A DNA stretch of 64,000 bases from JBDTVS01 sp040007095 (GTDB taxonomy: Bacteria; Acidobacteriota; Vicinamibacteria; Vicinamibacterales; CAVVIG01), in contig JBDTVS010000058.1 in the NCBI GenBank assembly GCA_040007095.1, positions 1-64,000 on the forward strand, given 5' to 3'. Shown here in pieces: positions 18,959 through 27,575 of the stretch. Position 1 is the first letter of the stretch. Every line of letters begins with the position of its first letter. The notes below the pieces were generated by a model that worked only from the letters and a program-made list of their open reading frames with translations, did no database searches and was not told the DNA's origin. Position numbers and translations under genes: made by a program.

Positions 18959-21544
18959 TCAGACGGCCACCGTTGCGCGCGGCAGATCGTCCACATGCGA
19001 AAAATAGCGCAGCGTCAACGCATCGGACACCCGCGAGACCAGGCGTTCGGCGTCGAGCAGCAACTGCGCGACCGACGGCCCGCCGCCGAACAGCTCGCCT
19101 TGCGCCCCATAGACCGCGCGACAGGCGTCGTGCAGGTGATCGACCTCGCCGATCACTTCGATCAGATTGGCATCCGGCAGCAGCCGCAGATGCTTGGCCA
19201 GCTTGGCCAGTTGAAACCGGGCCGATCGTGGATGGCGCTCGTCGAACAGCACGAGGTCGACGACCGACTGCCACTCGGGATGCTGCATATGGCGCACGCG
19301 ATACGTGAGCAGGCTATCCGAGAGCTCGAGCAGCCATTCGAGAATCGCAGGATCGGCCGACACCAGCTCCAGCGCGACGTCGTCGAGCGTGGTGGCGACA
19401 AAGCGCAGACGCTCGAGGTGGCGGCCGAGGCTCAGGAATCGCCAGCCGTCGTCCCGGGTCATGTGCGCCATCTCGAGGCCGCCGACCGCGACCAACGCGA
19501 TGAGCGAGTTGTCGATCAGCTCGAGGGCGTCGTCGAGATCGACCGGATCCGCCGTCCAGACGGGGAACAGTTGGATCAGCCGATTGAGCAGACGCCAGTT
19601 ATCGGTCGACAGCCGGTCGCGCACCGCGCCGGCGGCGCGGACCGTTTGTTCGATATTGAAGCCCAGACTCCGTTTGAGCTGGCGATCGAAGATGCCGTCG
19701 ATGAGGTCGCGTACCGAACCCGCCATGACCTTGTCCGGATCCGCGGCGGCGCTCGCCAGTGCGCGGGCCTCTCGCGGCGGCAGCAGTTGCTGCCGCTCGC
19801 AGGCCCTGAGGAACGCCGGCCGCAGTCCCCCGGGGAAGCGGCTATCGTCGGTCAGGTGGCCGAGCACGGCACGCAGAAGCCGGGCGCTGTTCTCGCTGCG
19901 CTCGGCGTACCGGCCGAGCCAGAACAGGTTCTCCGCCGCCCGGCTCGAGGTCGTCAGCTCGCCCGCGGCCTCTCGGAGCGTCGCGCGTCGTTCAACCGGC
20001 GGCGCCGGTTCGACCGGTGCGTCGGACAGGATCCACGTGTCTTTGCTGCTGCCGCCGCGCTGCCCCGACACCACCTGGCGATCGGCGCCGGCAATACGCG
20101 ACAGTCCGCCCGGCATCAAGCGGTAGTCGCCGTGGCCATCGGTCAGCAGAAAGACGCGCAACATCAGCGCCCGGCTCGCCAGACGGTCCTCGTGCCAGAC
20201 CGGTGCGTGCGAGAGCGGCAGGAACTCCTCGACTACGTATCCGTCCGGGCTCTCGCCCAGGCGATCGTTCCACTCGCGCCGTTCTCGCGCATCGAGCGCC
20301 GAGGCGAACACCGGTTCCATCGACGCATTGGCAAACGCCGACTTGATCACGCCTTCAGCCAGGCGACGGCGGGCGTCCTCGAGCGCCGCCGTTTCACCAC
20401 ACCACCACGTCGCCAGCGCCGGCGTCTCGAGCTTTTCGCCGAGCAGCCTGGCGCAGATCGGCGGCAGGAACCCGAGCAGGGCGGGTGATTCGAGCACGGC
20501 CATGCCGAACGCATTCGCGACCAGCACGTTGCCCGCACGCCACGCTTGAAGGAGCCCCGTAATCCCGAGCGTCGATTCCGGGCGCAGTTCCAGCGGGTCG
20601 CAGTAGTCGTCGTCCAGACGTCTGAGAATCGCGTGGACCGGACGCAAGCCGGACACCGTTTTCAGGAACACCCGGTCCTGACGCACGGTGAGATCGCCGC
20701 CCTCCACCAGCGGAAATCCCAGCTGGCGCGCGAGATACGCATGTTCGAAATAGGTCTCGTTGTAGGGCCCGGGCGTCAACAGCACGACGTGCGGCGATTG
20801 GTCCTGGACCGGCGCGCCTTCAAGCAGCGTGTCGCGCAGCGCCTGAAAAAATGGCGCCAGGGCGTGCACGCGCATCGTGCGGAAGGCGTCGGGAAAAACA
20901 CGCGACATGATCGCGCGGTTCTCCAAGGCATAGCCGACGCCAGAGGGCGCCTGCGTCCGCGTGCCGACCACGCGCCAGCGGCCGTCGGGACCGCGCGCCA
21001 GATCGAAAGCGACCAGATGTAGAAAAATGCCGTTCGCCGGTGCGACCCCGTGGCACTCGCGGAGAAACCCCGGATGTCTGAAGACCAGGGCCGGTGGGAG
21101 CAGCCCCTCGCGCAGCAATGTCTGGGGACCGTAGAGGTCGGCGGCCACCGCGTTCAGCAACCGGGCCCGCTGGCGAAGACCCCGCGCCAACTGCTCCCAC
21201 TCCACCGTCGGAACGAGCAGCGGCAGCACGTCGAGCGTCCACGGACGACCTGGCCCATCGGGCGTCGCATAGACGTTGTAGGTGACGCCGTTCTCCCCGA
21301 TCTGCCGCGCGACACGCTTCTGCGCCTGGGCGAAATAGTCGGCGTTGAGATCGCCGGTCGCGGCGGCGAATTCCGCCCAGGAGGGGCGCAGCACGCGGGA
21401 GCCGGTGAGCAGCTCGTCGAAGTGACCGTCGGGGACCGAATACGCGGGCAGAAGCGGCCAGACTTCTCCGGTGAAGTGCGTCTCGTCAGGCGCAGAGTCA
21501 GGCGTGCCGAGTGATCCGGTGGAAGATTGGCTCTGGCTCTGCAT
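18959..21544 (-). CDS. circularly permuted ATP-grasp type 2 + alpha-E fusion
   Basis: An 861-residue fusion. The N-terminal part (about 60-485) is the circularly permuted ATP-grasp amidoligase (DUF404/DUF407): GVTYNVYATPDGPGRPWTLD, VVLLTPGPYNETYFEHAYLA and LGFPLVEGGDLTVR are family motifs. A linker follows, then the alpha-E (DUF403) helical domain (about 520-840; SRAAENLFWLGRYAERSENS, then ARLLRAVLGHL). In many genomes these are two genes; here they are joined. The enzyme is predicted to form amide (peptide-like) bonds using ATP. It lies between two transglutaminase-like genes on the same strand. Confidence 0.92.
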   Translation of the reverse strand: MQSQSQSSTGSLGTPDSAPDETHFTGEVWPLLPAYSVPDGHFDELLTGSRVLRPSWAEFAAATGDLNADYFAQAQKRVARQIGENGVTYNVYATPDGPGRPWTLDVLPLLVPTVEWEQLARGLRQRARLLNAVAADLYGPQTLLREGLLPPALVFRHPGFLRECHGVAPANGIFLHLVAFDLARGPDGRWRVVGTRTQAPSGVGYALENRAIMSRVFPDAFRTMRVHALAPFFQALRDTLLEGAPVQDQSPHVVLLTPGPYNETYFEHAYLARQLGFPLVEGGDLTVRQDRVFLKTVSGLRPVHAILRRLDDDYCDPLELRPESTLGITGLLQAWRAGNVLVANAFGMAVLESPALLGFLPPICARLLGEKLETPALATWWCGETAALEDARRRLAEGVIKSAFANASMEPVFASALDARERREWNDRLGESPDGYVVEEFLPLSHAPVWHEDRLASRALMLRVFLLTDGHGDYRLMPGGLSRIAGADRQVVSGQRGGSSKDTWILSDAPVEPAPPVERRATLREAAGELTTSSRAAENLFWLGRYAERSENSARLLRAVLGHLTDDSRFPGGLRPAFLRACERQQLLPPREARALASAAADPDKVMAGSVRDLIDGIFDRQLKRSLGFNIEQTVRAAGAVRDRLSTDNWRLLNRLIQLFPVWTADPVDLDDALELIDNSLIALVAVGGLEMAHMTRDDGWRFLSLGRHLERLRFVATTLDDVALELVSADPAILEWLLELSDSLLTYRVRHMQHPEWQSVVDLVLFDERHPRSARFQLAKLAKHLRLLPDANLIEVIGEVDHLHDACRAVYGAQGELFGGGPSVAQLLLDAERLVSRVSDALTLRYFSHVDDLPRATVAV

Positions 21545-21553
21545 TCACCCCGC

Positions 21554-24500
21554 TCAGGTTCGAAGATCCAGCGTGAACGGAAACTCGCGACTCCGTACCG
21601 GCGGCAAGACGCGGACCCTGCCGGAGGTATGGGCCAACTGTGTGAACCGCGCCAGTCGGCGGCTTTCCGCCTCCAGGCTGTTCACCGGGAGTTGTTCGGA
21701 GTTTCGTCCGCCCGGATGCATCACATGATACTGGCATCCCGCGACGGATTGATCCATCCAGGTGTCCACGATGTCGAAGGTCAGCGGCACATGCACCGGA
21801 ATCGTCGGATGCAAGCCCGACGGTGGATGCCAGGCGCGATACCGTAGCCCCGACACCAGCTCGCCCTCCCGGCCCGTCGGCTGCAGCGGCAGCGTGCGAC
21901 CATTGCACGTGATCGCGAACCGATCGCCGGTCATGCCGGTGACGAGCACCTGCAACCGCTCGACCGACGAGTCCACGTAGCGCGCCGTGCCGCTGGCGGT
22001 GACCTCCTCGCCAAGCACGTGCCAGGGCTCGAGCGCCTGCCTGAGCGTCAGGTGAATCGCGCGCACGGCCAGCTCGCCGGCGATTGGGAAGCGGAACTCG
22101 AAGTGTGGTGCGAACCACTCCGACGACATCGCGTAGCCGGCGCGCCGTACCTCCTCGAGCACGTCTTCGAAATCCAGCCACACGAAGTACGGGAGCATGA
22201 AGCGGTCGTGCAGCTGCGTACCCCAGCGCACCAGACCCGCTTCGTACGGCTCGCGCCAGAAGCGGGCGATCAACACCCGGAGCAGCAGTTGCTGCGCCAG
22301 ACTCATGCGGGCATGGGGCGGCATCTCGAACGCGCGCAGCTCGAGTAGACCGCGACGGCCCGCGGTCGAATCCGGCGAGTAGAGCTTGTCGATGCAGAAC
22401 TCCGCACGGTGCGTGTTCCCCGTCAAATCGACGAGCAGATGCCGGAGCGCCCGATCCACCAGCCACGCGGGGGCGGGCGTGCCGGGGGACGGCAGCTTCG
22501 AGAACGCAATCTCCAGCTCATACAAGCTGTCGTTCCGCGCTTCGTCCACGCGCGGCGCCTGGCTCGTCGGACCGAGAAACAGTCCCGAGAACAGATACGA
22601 CAGGGACGGATGGTTGTGCCAGTAGCTGATCAGGCTGCGCAGCAAATCGGGACGACGGAGGAACGGGCTGTCGGAGGGGGACCAGCCGCCCAGGACGAAG
22701 TGGTTGCCGCCGCCTGTGCCCGTGTGCCGTCCGTCCACCATGAACTTCTCGGTGGTCAAACCCACCTGACGCGCCTCTTCATACAGCGTCGTCGTCTGCT
22801 CGACGAGCTGGTCCCAATCGGCTGCGGGCGCCACGTTGACTTCGATCACGCCAGGGTCCGGTGTGATCTGAATGTGGGGCAGCCGCTGGTCGTGCGGCGG
22901 CTGGTAGCCTTCGAGCATCACGCGCAGGCTGAGGCGGCGGGCGGTCGATTCAATCGCCGCGACCAGATCCAGATAGCCCTCGAGCGTCGAGATCGGCGGC
23001 ATGAACACGTACAACACGCCCTTGCGCGGCTCGACACAGAGCGCCGATCGCACCACCCCGTGCGCCGATTCGCCGCGCGCGGGCGCGTCGGCGGACCGTG
23101 CGGTGGCAGCGTCAGCTGCGGTGGCGGTGCCAGGCGCGTGGGCGGGCAGTAGGCCATCAGCGGCGCCGTCAACGCCGCCTTCAGCACCGATGCCGGCGGC
23201 GGTGGCGGCGTCAGGCCCCACCCCGCCGCGCCGGACGTGTGACGATTGCGCTGCGGCGTCTGCTGAGTCCGCTCCGCCGTCTGAATCCGCTCCCGCGTGT
23301 GCCGAGTCGGCTTCGCCGTGGGCCGACTTTGGCCCGGCGAGGGCCGACTCCGCCTCGGAGGGTTCCGTCCCCGGGCGCTCCTGCATCAGCGGTTGGTCGT
23401 CGGCCGCCTGATCCGATCGCGGCGGCAACGGCGCTCGCAGCGCGAACGGATCGCGCTCGAAAACCTCGTCGCGATCGCCCTTGGCCGACCAGGGCAGCGA
23501 ATCGAGCGGCAGCCGCAGTCCCATCGGCGAGTCGCCAGGAAAGAGATAGAGACGCTCGGCGCGTAGAAACCACGGCCCCGTGATCCAGGGCGTCGCGCCG
23601 CCAGCATGTTTCAGCGGCAGCGCGTAGCCGACGACCGCATCGAGCCCCTGCGTGAAGATGCGGCGCAACCGATCGCGTTCGAGCTCGTCGTCCAGCCGCG
23701 CGTCGAACGGATCGACGTTCGCCGGCAGGGTGCGCTCGCGCCATAAGTAATAGAAGACGTCTTCGTAGCCGGGTTGGACGTGGGCGGTGGTCAGGTGGAG
23801 CTCGGCCGCGAGCGTGGTGATGAACCGCGCGGCGTCGGCCGCATCGTGGCCTTCGGGATGTCGCTCGTCGGCAATGAGGGCCGGGTCGCGCCAGACGGGC
23901 TCGCCATCGGCGCGCCAGTAGCACCCGAGCGTCCAGCGCGGCAACTGCTCACCCGGATACCACTTGCCTTGACCGAAGTGCAGGAATCCGCCCGCGCCGT
24001 ATCGCTTTTTCAAACGCCAGAGCAAATCGGCGGCGCGAAGCCGTTTGGTTGGTCCCTGCGCGGACAGGTTCCACTCGTCGGCATCGCGATCGGTCACCGA
24101 CACGAACGTCGGCTCGCCGCCCTGTGTCAACCTGACGTCCTGCCGGCCCAGGTCGCTATCCACCGCTCTGCCAAGTTCGACAATCGCCTGCCACTGTGGG
24201 TCGGTGTACGGCTTGGTGACGCGCGGCGATTCGTAGATCCGCCGGACCGACATCTCGTGATGGAATTCCACTTCGGATTCGCTGACGCCGCCGGTCACGG
24301 GCGCGGCGCCCGTCGGGTCCGGCGTGCAGGCGAGCGGCAGATGTCCCTCCCCGGCCAGCAGACCCGACGTGGGATCGAAGCCGATCCAGCCGGCGCCAGG
24401 CAGATAGGCCTCGCACCAGGCGTGCAGATCGGTGAAATCGTGATCGGTCCCGACCGGACCGTCGATCGCCTTGATGTCGGCCGTCAGCTGAATCAGGTAG

Positions 24501-25108
24501 CCCGACACGAAGCGCGCGGCGATCCCCAGGTGTCGAAGCAGCTGCACGAGCAGCCACGTCGTGTCACGGCATGAGCCGGACGCCAGGCCGAGCGTCTGCT
24601 CGACCGTCTGCACGCCGGGATCGAGCCTGATGACGTAATGAATGTCCCGCTGGAGTTGTCGATTGATGTCGACGAGCGCGTCGATCGTACGACGGGGCTG
24701 CCGGTCGATCGTGCCGAGGTACCCGGCGAAATGCGGAGTCAGCGGCTCGGTGCGCAAGTACGGCTGCAGTTCGTGCCGCTCCCATTCTTCGTAGACGAAC
24801 GGGAACATTTCCGCGGCCGGCTCGAGGAAGAAATCGAACGGATCGTAGACGGCCATCTCGGCCACGACGTCGACCTCGACGCAGAACTCCTTGACCCTCT
24901 CGGGAAAGGTCAACCGCGCCACGTAGTTGCTCTGGGGGTCCTGCTGCCAGTTGATGAAATGTCCGGCAGGCGTGATGCGCTGCGAATAGGACAGGATCGG
25001 CGTGCGGCAGTGCGGGGCCGGACGCAGGCGCACGAGCTGGGGCGACAGCGTGACCAGCCGATCGTAGCGGTACCGCGTCACGTGATTGAGGGCGATGTGA
25101 ATGCTCAT
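21554..25108 (-). CDS. DUF2126 transglutaminase-like protein
   Basis: About 1184 residues from the ATG at 25108 (MSIHIALNHVTRYRYD, the usual family start). Transglutaminase N-domain about 1-90; core with Cys in GLASGSCRDTTWLLVQLLRH, His in DFTDLHAWCEAYLPG and Asp in WIGFDPTSGL. The long C-terminal DUF2126 region follows (for example GGEPTFVSVTDRDADEWN, later GTGGGNHFVLGG and the end near DTWMDQSVAGCQYHVMHPGG). An Ala/Asp/Gly/Ser-rich insert of about 120 residues interrupts DUF2126 at roughly 560-680. It ends 9 bp before the ATP-grasp/alpha-E start, so the two are surely co-transcribed. No Anbu-type peptidase gene, a frequent partner, is present. Confidence 0.92.
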   Translation of the reverse strand: MSIHIALNHVTRYRYDRLVTLSPQLVRLRPAPHCRTPILSYSQRITPAGHFINWQQDPQSNYVARLTFPERVKEFCVEVDVVAEMAVYDPFDFFLEPAAEMFPFVYEEWERHELQPYLRTEPLTPHFAGYLGTIDRQPRRTIDALVDINRQLQRDIHYVIRLDPGVQTVEQTLGLASGSCRDTTWLLVQLLRHLGIAARFVSGYLIQLTADIKAIDGPVGTDHDFTDLHAWCEAYLPGAGWIGFDPTSGLLAGEGHLPLACTPDPTGAAPVTGGVSESEVEFHHEMSVRRIYESPRVTKPYTDPQWQAIVELGRAVDSDLGRQDVRLTQGGEPTFVSVTDRDADEWNLSAQGPTKRLRAADLLWRLKKRYGAGGFLHFGQGKWYPGEQLPRWTLGCYWRADGEPVWRDPALIADERHPEGHDAADAARFITTLAAELHLTTAHVQPGYEDVFYYLWRERTLPANVDPFDARLDDELERDRLRRIFTQGLDAVVGYALPLKHAGGATPWITGPWFLRAERLYLFPGDSPMGLRLPLDSLPWSAKGDRDEVFERDPFALRAPLPPRSDQAADDQPLMQERPGTEPSEAESALAGPKSAHGEADSAHAGADSDGGADSADAAAQSSHVRRGGVGPDAATAAGIGAEGGVDGAADGLLPAHAPGTATAADAATARSADAPARGESAHGVVRSALCVEPRKGVLYVFMPPISTLEGYLDLVAAIESTARRLSLRVMLEGYQPPHDQRLPHIQITPDPGVIEVNVAPAADWDQLVEQTTTLYEEARQVGLTTEKFMVDGRHTGTGGGNHFVLGGWSPSDSPFLRRPDLLRSLISYWHNHPSLSYLFSGLFLGPTSQAPRVDEARNDSLYELEIAFSKLPSPGTPAPAWLVDRALRHLLVDLTGNTHRAEFCIDKLYSPDSTAGRRGLLELRAFEMPPHARMSLAQQLLLRVLIARFWREPYEAGLVRWGTQLHDRFMLPYFVWLDFEDVLEEVRRAGYAMSSEWFAPHFEFRFPIAGELAVRAIHLTLRQALEPWHVLGEEVTASGTARYVDSSVERLQVLVTGMTGDRFAITCNGRTLPLQPTGREGELVSGLRYRAWHPPSGLHPTIPVHVPLTFDIVDTWMDQSVAGCQYHVMHPGGRNSEQLPVNSLEAESRRLARFTQLAHTSGRVRVLPPVRSREFPFTLDLRT

Positions 25109-25386
25109 AATGGGCGCGAAGTGTGAGCACCCATTATGCATTGGAGCCGACCGCGCCCGGCAGGTCGTTCGAGTTCGATGAGGGCGATCGTTGAAGCGAT
25201 CGCTCAACCCATCGACAATTATGTCGCAATCGTCACGAGCGACCCCGTCGCGCGTGCCCCCTCGTCTGACGAATAACCTGACGCGGCCGCCGCGACTGTC
25301 TGTGTGTTTCGCGGCTGGCTGACCGGCCGACTGGCCGCCTGGGGATGGATTGACATATGTATGTCTTCCGGTACATGGTGTCGAAC

Positions 25387-25629
25387 ATGAGGACCACCGT
25401 TCGATTGGATGAGGGACTGCTGCGCCAGGCGAAGGCCGAGGCGTCGCGAAAAGGCGAGACCGTCACGGCGCTGATCGAGCGCGGCTTACGGCTGGTACTT
25501 GCGACGCCTCGCGTCCACGGTCGCCGTGCCCGTGTGACGCTGCCGGTGTCGCGTGCCACGGGCGGCACCCATGCCGGAGTGGACCTCGACGATTCACGTG
25601 CCGTGATGGATCTGATCGACGGACGCTAG
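25387..25629 (+). CDS. VapB-like antitoxin
   Basis: An 80-residue protein. MRTTVRLDEGLLRQAKAEAS followed by RKGETVTALIERGLRLVLA is a ribbon-helix-helix DNA-binding domain of the VapB/CopG kind. The C-terminal tail (DDSRAVMDLIDGR) would contact the toxin. The ATG at 25387 is preferred to an upstream in-frame ATG at 25357 because the RHH strand begins there. It lies 5 bp before the PIN toxin gene, and the pair is expected to autoregulate. Confidence 0.85.
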   Translation: MRTTVRLDEGLLRQAKAEASRKGETVTALIERGLRLVLATPRVHGRRARVTLPVSRATGGTHAGVDLDDSRAVMDLIDGR

Positions 25630-25634
25630 AGCTG

Positions 25635-26054
25635 GTGATTCTTCCAGACGTCAACGTCCTGCTGTACGCCTTCCGCCGCGACGCCGAGCGCCACGACGAG
25701 TATCGCGCATGGCTCGAGGACGTCGTCAACGGCGAGTCCGCCTATGGCATCTCCCCTCAAGTGTTGTCGTCGGTCGTTCGCATCGCCACACACCGTCGCG
25801 TGTACGTAAATCCCAGTACAACGCCCGAGGCTCTCGCCTTCTGCGACGCGGTCCTCCGGCCGCAACACTGCACCGTCGTCCAGCCTCGCGACCGCCATTG
25901 GAGCATCTTCACGGAGCTCTGTCGTAAGTCTCGTGCGACGGGGAACCTGGTGCAGGATGCCTGGCTCGCCGCGTTGGCCATCGAGTCGGGGTGCGAGCTC
26001 TATTTCTTGGCTGGCGGCGCCTTGCTCTTCGGCGGCACGACCTGCACTTCGTAG
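25635..26054 (+). CDS. VapC-like PIN-domain toxin, 3' end altered
   Basis: A 139-residue protein from a GTG start, 5 bp after the antitoxin gene. LPDVNVLLYAFRRDAERHDE supplies the first Asp, HWSIFTELCRKSRATGNLV then QDAWLAALAIESGCEL supplies the third acidic residue. The family normally continues with a TTDxDF segment and RWRHPL end; here the frame instead runs into the antisense of the next gene (YFLAGGALLFGGTTCTS). The fourth acidic residue is therefore missing, and the position of the usual second acid is Gln (GISPQVL). It may be an inactive or weakened RNase. It overlaps the convergent copper protein gene by 55 bp. Confidence 0.75.
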   Translation: MILPDVNVLLYAFRRDAERHDEYRAWLEDVVNGESAYGISPQVLSSVVRIATHRRVYVNPSTTPEALAFCDAVLRPQHCTVVQPRDRHWSIFTELCRKSRATGNLVQDAWLAALAIESGCELYFLAGGALLFGGTTCTS

Positions 26055-26347
26055 AGCGTCTTGAAGTCGCCCTCGTACACCTTCGCCGTGATCTCGTCGC
26101 CCACTTTCACCGTGGTCACAACGTCGTCCTTGTCGGCGGTGTAGGTCATCGTCATCGCCGACATCCAACCCTGCACATTCTCACCATTCACGGTGAGAGT
26201 CTTCGTTTTCGCGTCGATCTTCTCGACCTTGCCGCGGAACGGGAATGATTTTCCCTTCGGCTGGGCATGCGCCACGCTCACCAGCAGGAGCACGCTCAGC
26301 GCCGCTCCAAGCCAAGCCGCCAATCGAGTACGCTGCGATCCGCTCAT
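26000..26347 (-). CDS. CusF-like periplasmic copper-binding protein
   Basis: A 115-residue protein with a signal peptide (cleavage near AHAQP) and a strong Shine-Dalgarno GGGAGGAACG. The mature part is a small OB-fold: FPFRGKVEKIDAKTKTLTVN, then GWMSAMTMTYTADKDDVV, whose W...MxxMTM pattern matches the Cu(I)-binding Trp/Met site of CusF-type proteins, then VKVGDEITAKVYEGDF. The C-terminal tail is Lys/Pro-rich. It probably chaperones copper in the periplasm. No copper pump gene is adjacent. A small four-Cys protein gene lies 51 bp upstream in the same direction. Confidence 0.82.
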   Translation of the reverse strand: MSGSQRTRLAAWLGAALSVLLLVSVAHAQPKGKSFPFRGKVEKIDAKTKTLTVNGENVQGWMSAMTMTYTADKDDVVTTVKVGDEITAKVYEGDFKTLYEVQVVPPKSKAPPAKK

Positions 26348-26398
26348 TCGTTCCTCCCTATGTGGACGGTCGGTTGATCAAAGTGTAGCCACTTGCCA

Positions 26399-26620
26399 TC
26401 AGCGATTGCCAGCCGACTCCGTTCCCGGCGCTCGCTCGTGGCCCGGGCACTCCAGAACGGGCAGCCGCGGGTATTTCGGGAAGCGGTCATCCGACAACGA
26501 GCGGTGGCAAAGGACGAACATCGACCCGCGCGGCGTGACCACTTCCCTGGCCTGGGTGCAGACACCGCACAGCCCGATGCCGCGTGCCGAGATCGCCCGG
26601 CCCGTGCCCTCTCGGTCCAT
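26399..26620 (-). CDS. small four-cysteine protein (probable zinc ribbon)
   Basis: A 73-residue frame with GIGLCGVCTQAREVVTPRGS, then FVLCHRSLSDDRFPKYPRLP and VLECPGHE. The four Cys (CxxC ... C ... C) and the YPRLPVLxCPG end follow a recurring small-protein pattern seen widely in bacteria, to my recollection without known function. The ATG at 26620 gives a basic N-terminal extension; an internal start is possible. It is transcribed toward the copper protein gene. The opposite strand has no competing gene. Confidence 0.6.
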   Translation of the reverse strand: MDREGTGRAISARGIGLCGVCTQAREVVTPRGSMFVLCHRSLSDDRFPKYPRLPVLECPGHERAPGTESAGNR

Positions 26621-26640
26621 CGGCCCAGTATACCTGGCCG

Positions 26641-26725
26641 AAAGCGCGGCGCTCGCAATGTTCGCTGGCGCGGCCTGCTTTCAGGCCATGTCGAGAGACG
26701 GCGAACTTCCGCGAGGCATCGCGCG
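26641..26725. repeat. inverted-repeat element, truncated copy (right arm)
   Basis: CGCGGCGCTCGCAATGTTCG followed by GCGCGGCCTGCTTTCAGGCC and GTCGAGAGACGGCGAACTTC matches the right arm of the complete element at 34549-34830 almost base for base. The left arm and centre are not present. Confidence 0.7.
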
Positions 26726-26853
26726 ACGACAATCGATCCGGACTTATTGCCACGGCGGCTGCATCGCGGGCGGCGTGCAATCTTGTACAAGAAGGGAGGC
26801 AGAAGAAGTGTACTGTCAAGGAAGGGAACACGTTCGTTCAGTAAGGAGTCACT

Positions 26854-27453
26854 ATGCAGGTTGGCATGACCATCGCGTTCGCACTGACACTGGCAGCCGG
26901 GCAAGCGCCGGTGGATGTCCGTCAGATGTACGACTCGGGCCGATACCAGGACGTGGTGAAGGCAAACGAGCAGGCGACCGCGGACGACGACCGGACCTCC
27001 CGGCTGCGATTTCTGACGGCGCAAAGCTACGCCAAGTTGAACGACGGCGACGCAGCGCGGCGCACCTATCAGCGTCTGGCCGAGGGCGGGGCGAGCCCCT
27101 GGGCCTCGATCGGAAAATCCGCCCTGCAGTTGATGGACAAGCAACTGGACCAGTCGCTCGAATCCGCCAACCAGGCGGTGCGCGCGGGCGACTCGCTGCC
27201 CGAGGCGCACTACCAGCGCGGGATCGTCCTGATGTCGAAAATGGAGTACGGCGAGGCGGCCAGCGCGTTCGCCAAGGCGACGCAACTCGACCCGACGTTC
27301 GCTGCCGCCAACTACTACGGCGGCCTGGCCAACTACCGCGCGAAACGAATCGACCTGATGACGAACAACTTCGAGGCCTTCGTCAAGCTGGCACCCAACG
27401 CCCCCGAACGTCAGGAGGTCGAAGCGATTCTCCGAACGGTTCGTGGCAGGTAG
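26854..27453 (+). CDS. secreted or periplasmic TPR protein
   Basis: A 199-residue protein with a clear ribosome binding site (TAAGGAGTCACT). The N-terminus MQVGMTIAFALTLAAGQAP is a short signal peptide. The rest is helical TPR: RQMYDSGRYQDVVKANEQA, then AHYQRGIVLMSKMEYGEAAS followed by AFAKATQLDPTFAAANYYGG. At least four TPR-like units fit. It has no catalytic motif and is probably a periplasmic interaction protein. It is convergent with the TamB-Omp85 gene, with a 122-bp spacer carrying a repeat. Confidence 0.8.
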   Translation: MQVGMTIAFALTLAAGQAPVDVRQMYDSGRYQDVVKANEQATADDDRTSRLRFLTAQSYAKLNDGDAARRTYQRLAEGGASPWASIGKSALQLMDKQLDQSLESANQAVRAGDSLPEAHYQRGIVLMSKMEYGEAASAFAKATQLDPTFAAANYYGGLANYRAKRIDLMTNNFEAFVKLAPNAPERQEVEAILRTVRGR

Positions 27454-27474
27454 TTCAGAAGAACAAGACGGTCA

Positions 27475-27574
27475 GTGAACTCGGAACTGTGAGATGCGAA
27501 TTGTCTAAGAATCTCGCAGTCCTTCTGAGTTCTAACTTTTGAGTTTTGAGTTCGGCTGCGTTTTCCAGCAGCCG
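27475..27574 (+). repeat. AT-richer intergenic repeat with terminal hairpin, copy 1
   Basis: This begins GTGAACTCGGAACTGTGAG and ends TTTTGAGTTTTGAGTTCGGC then TGCGTTTTCCAGCAGCCGG. The end GGCTGC-(8 nt)-GCAGCC can form a stem-loop. Copies are at 36871-36970 and 60041-60143, all in the same orientation. It lies between convergent genes and may serve as a terminator. Confidence 0.65.
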
Positions 27575-27575
27575 G

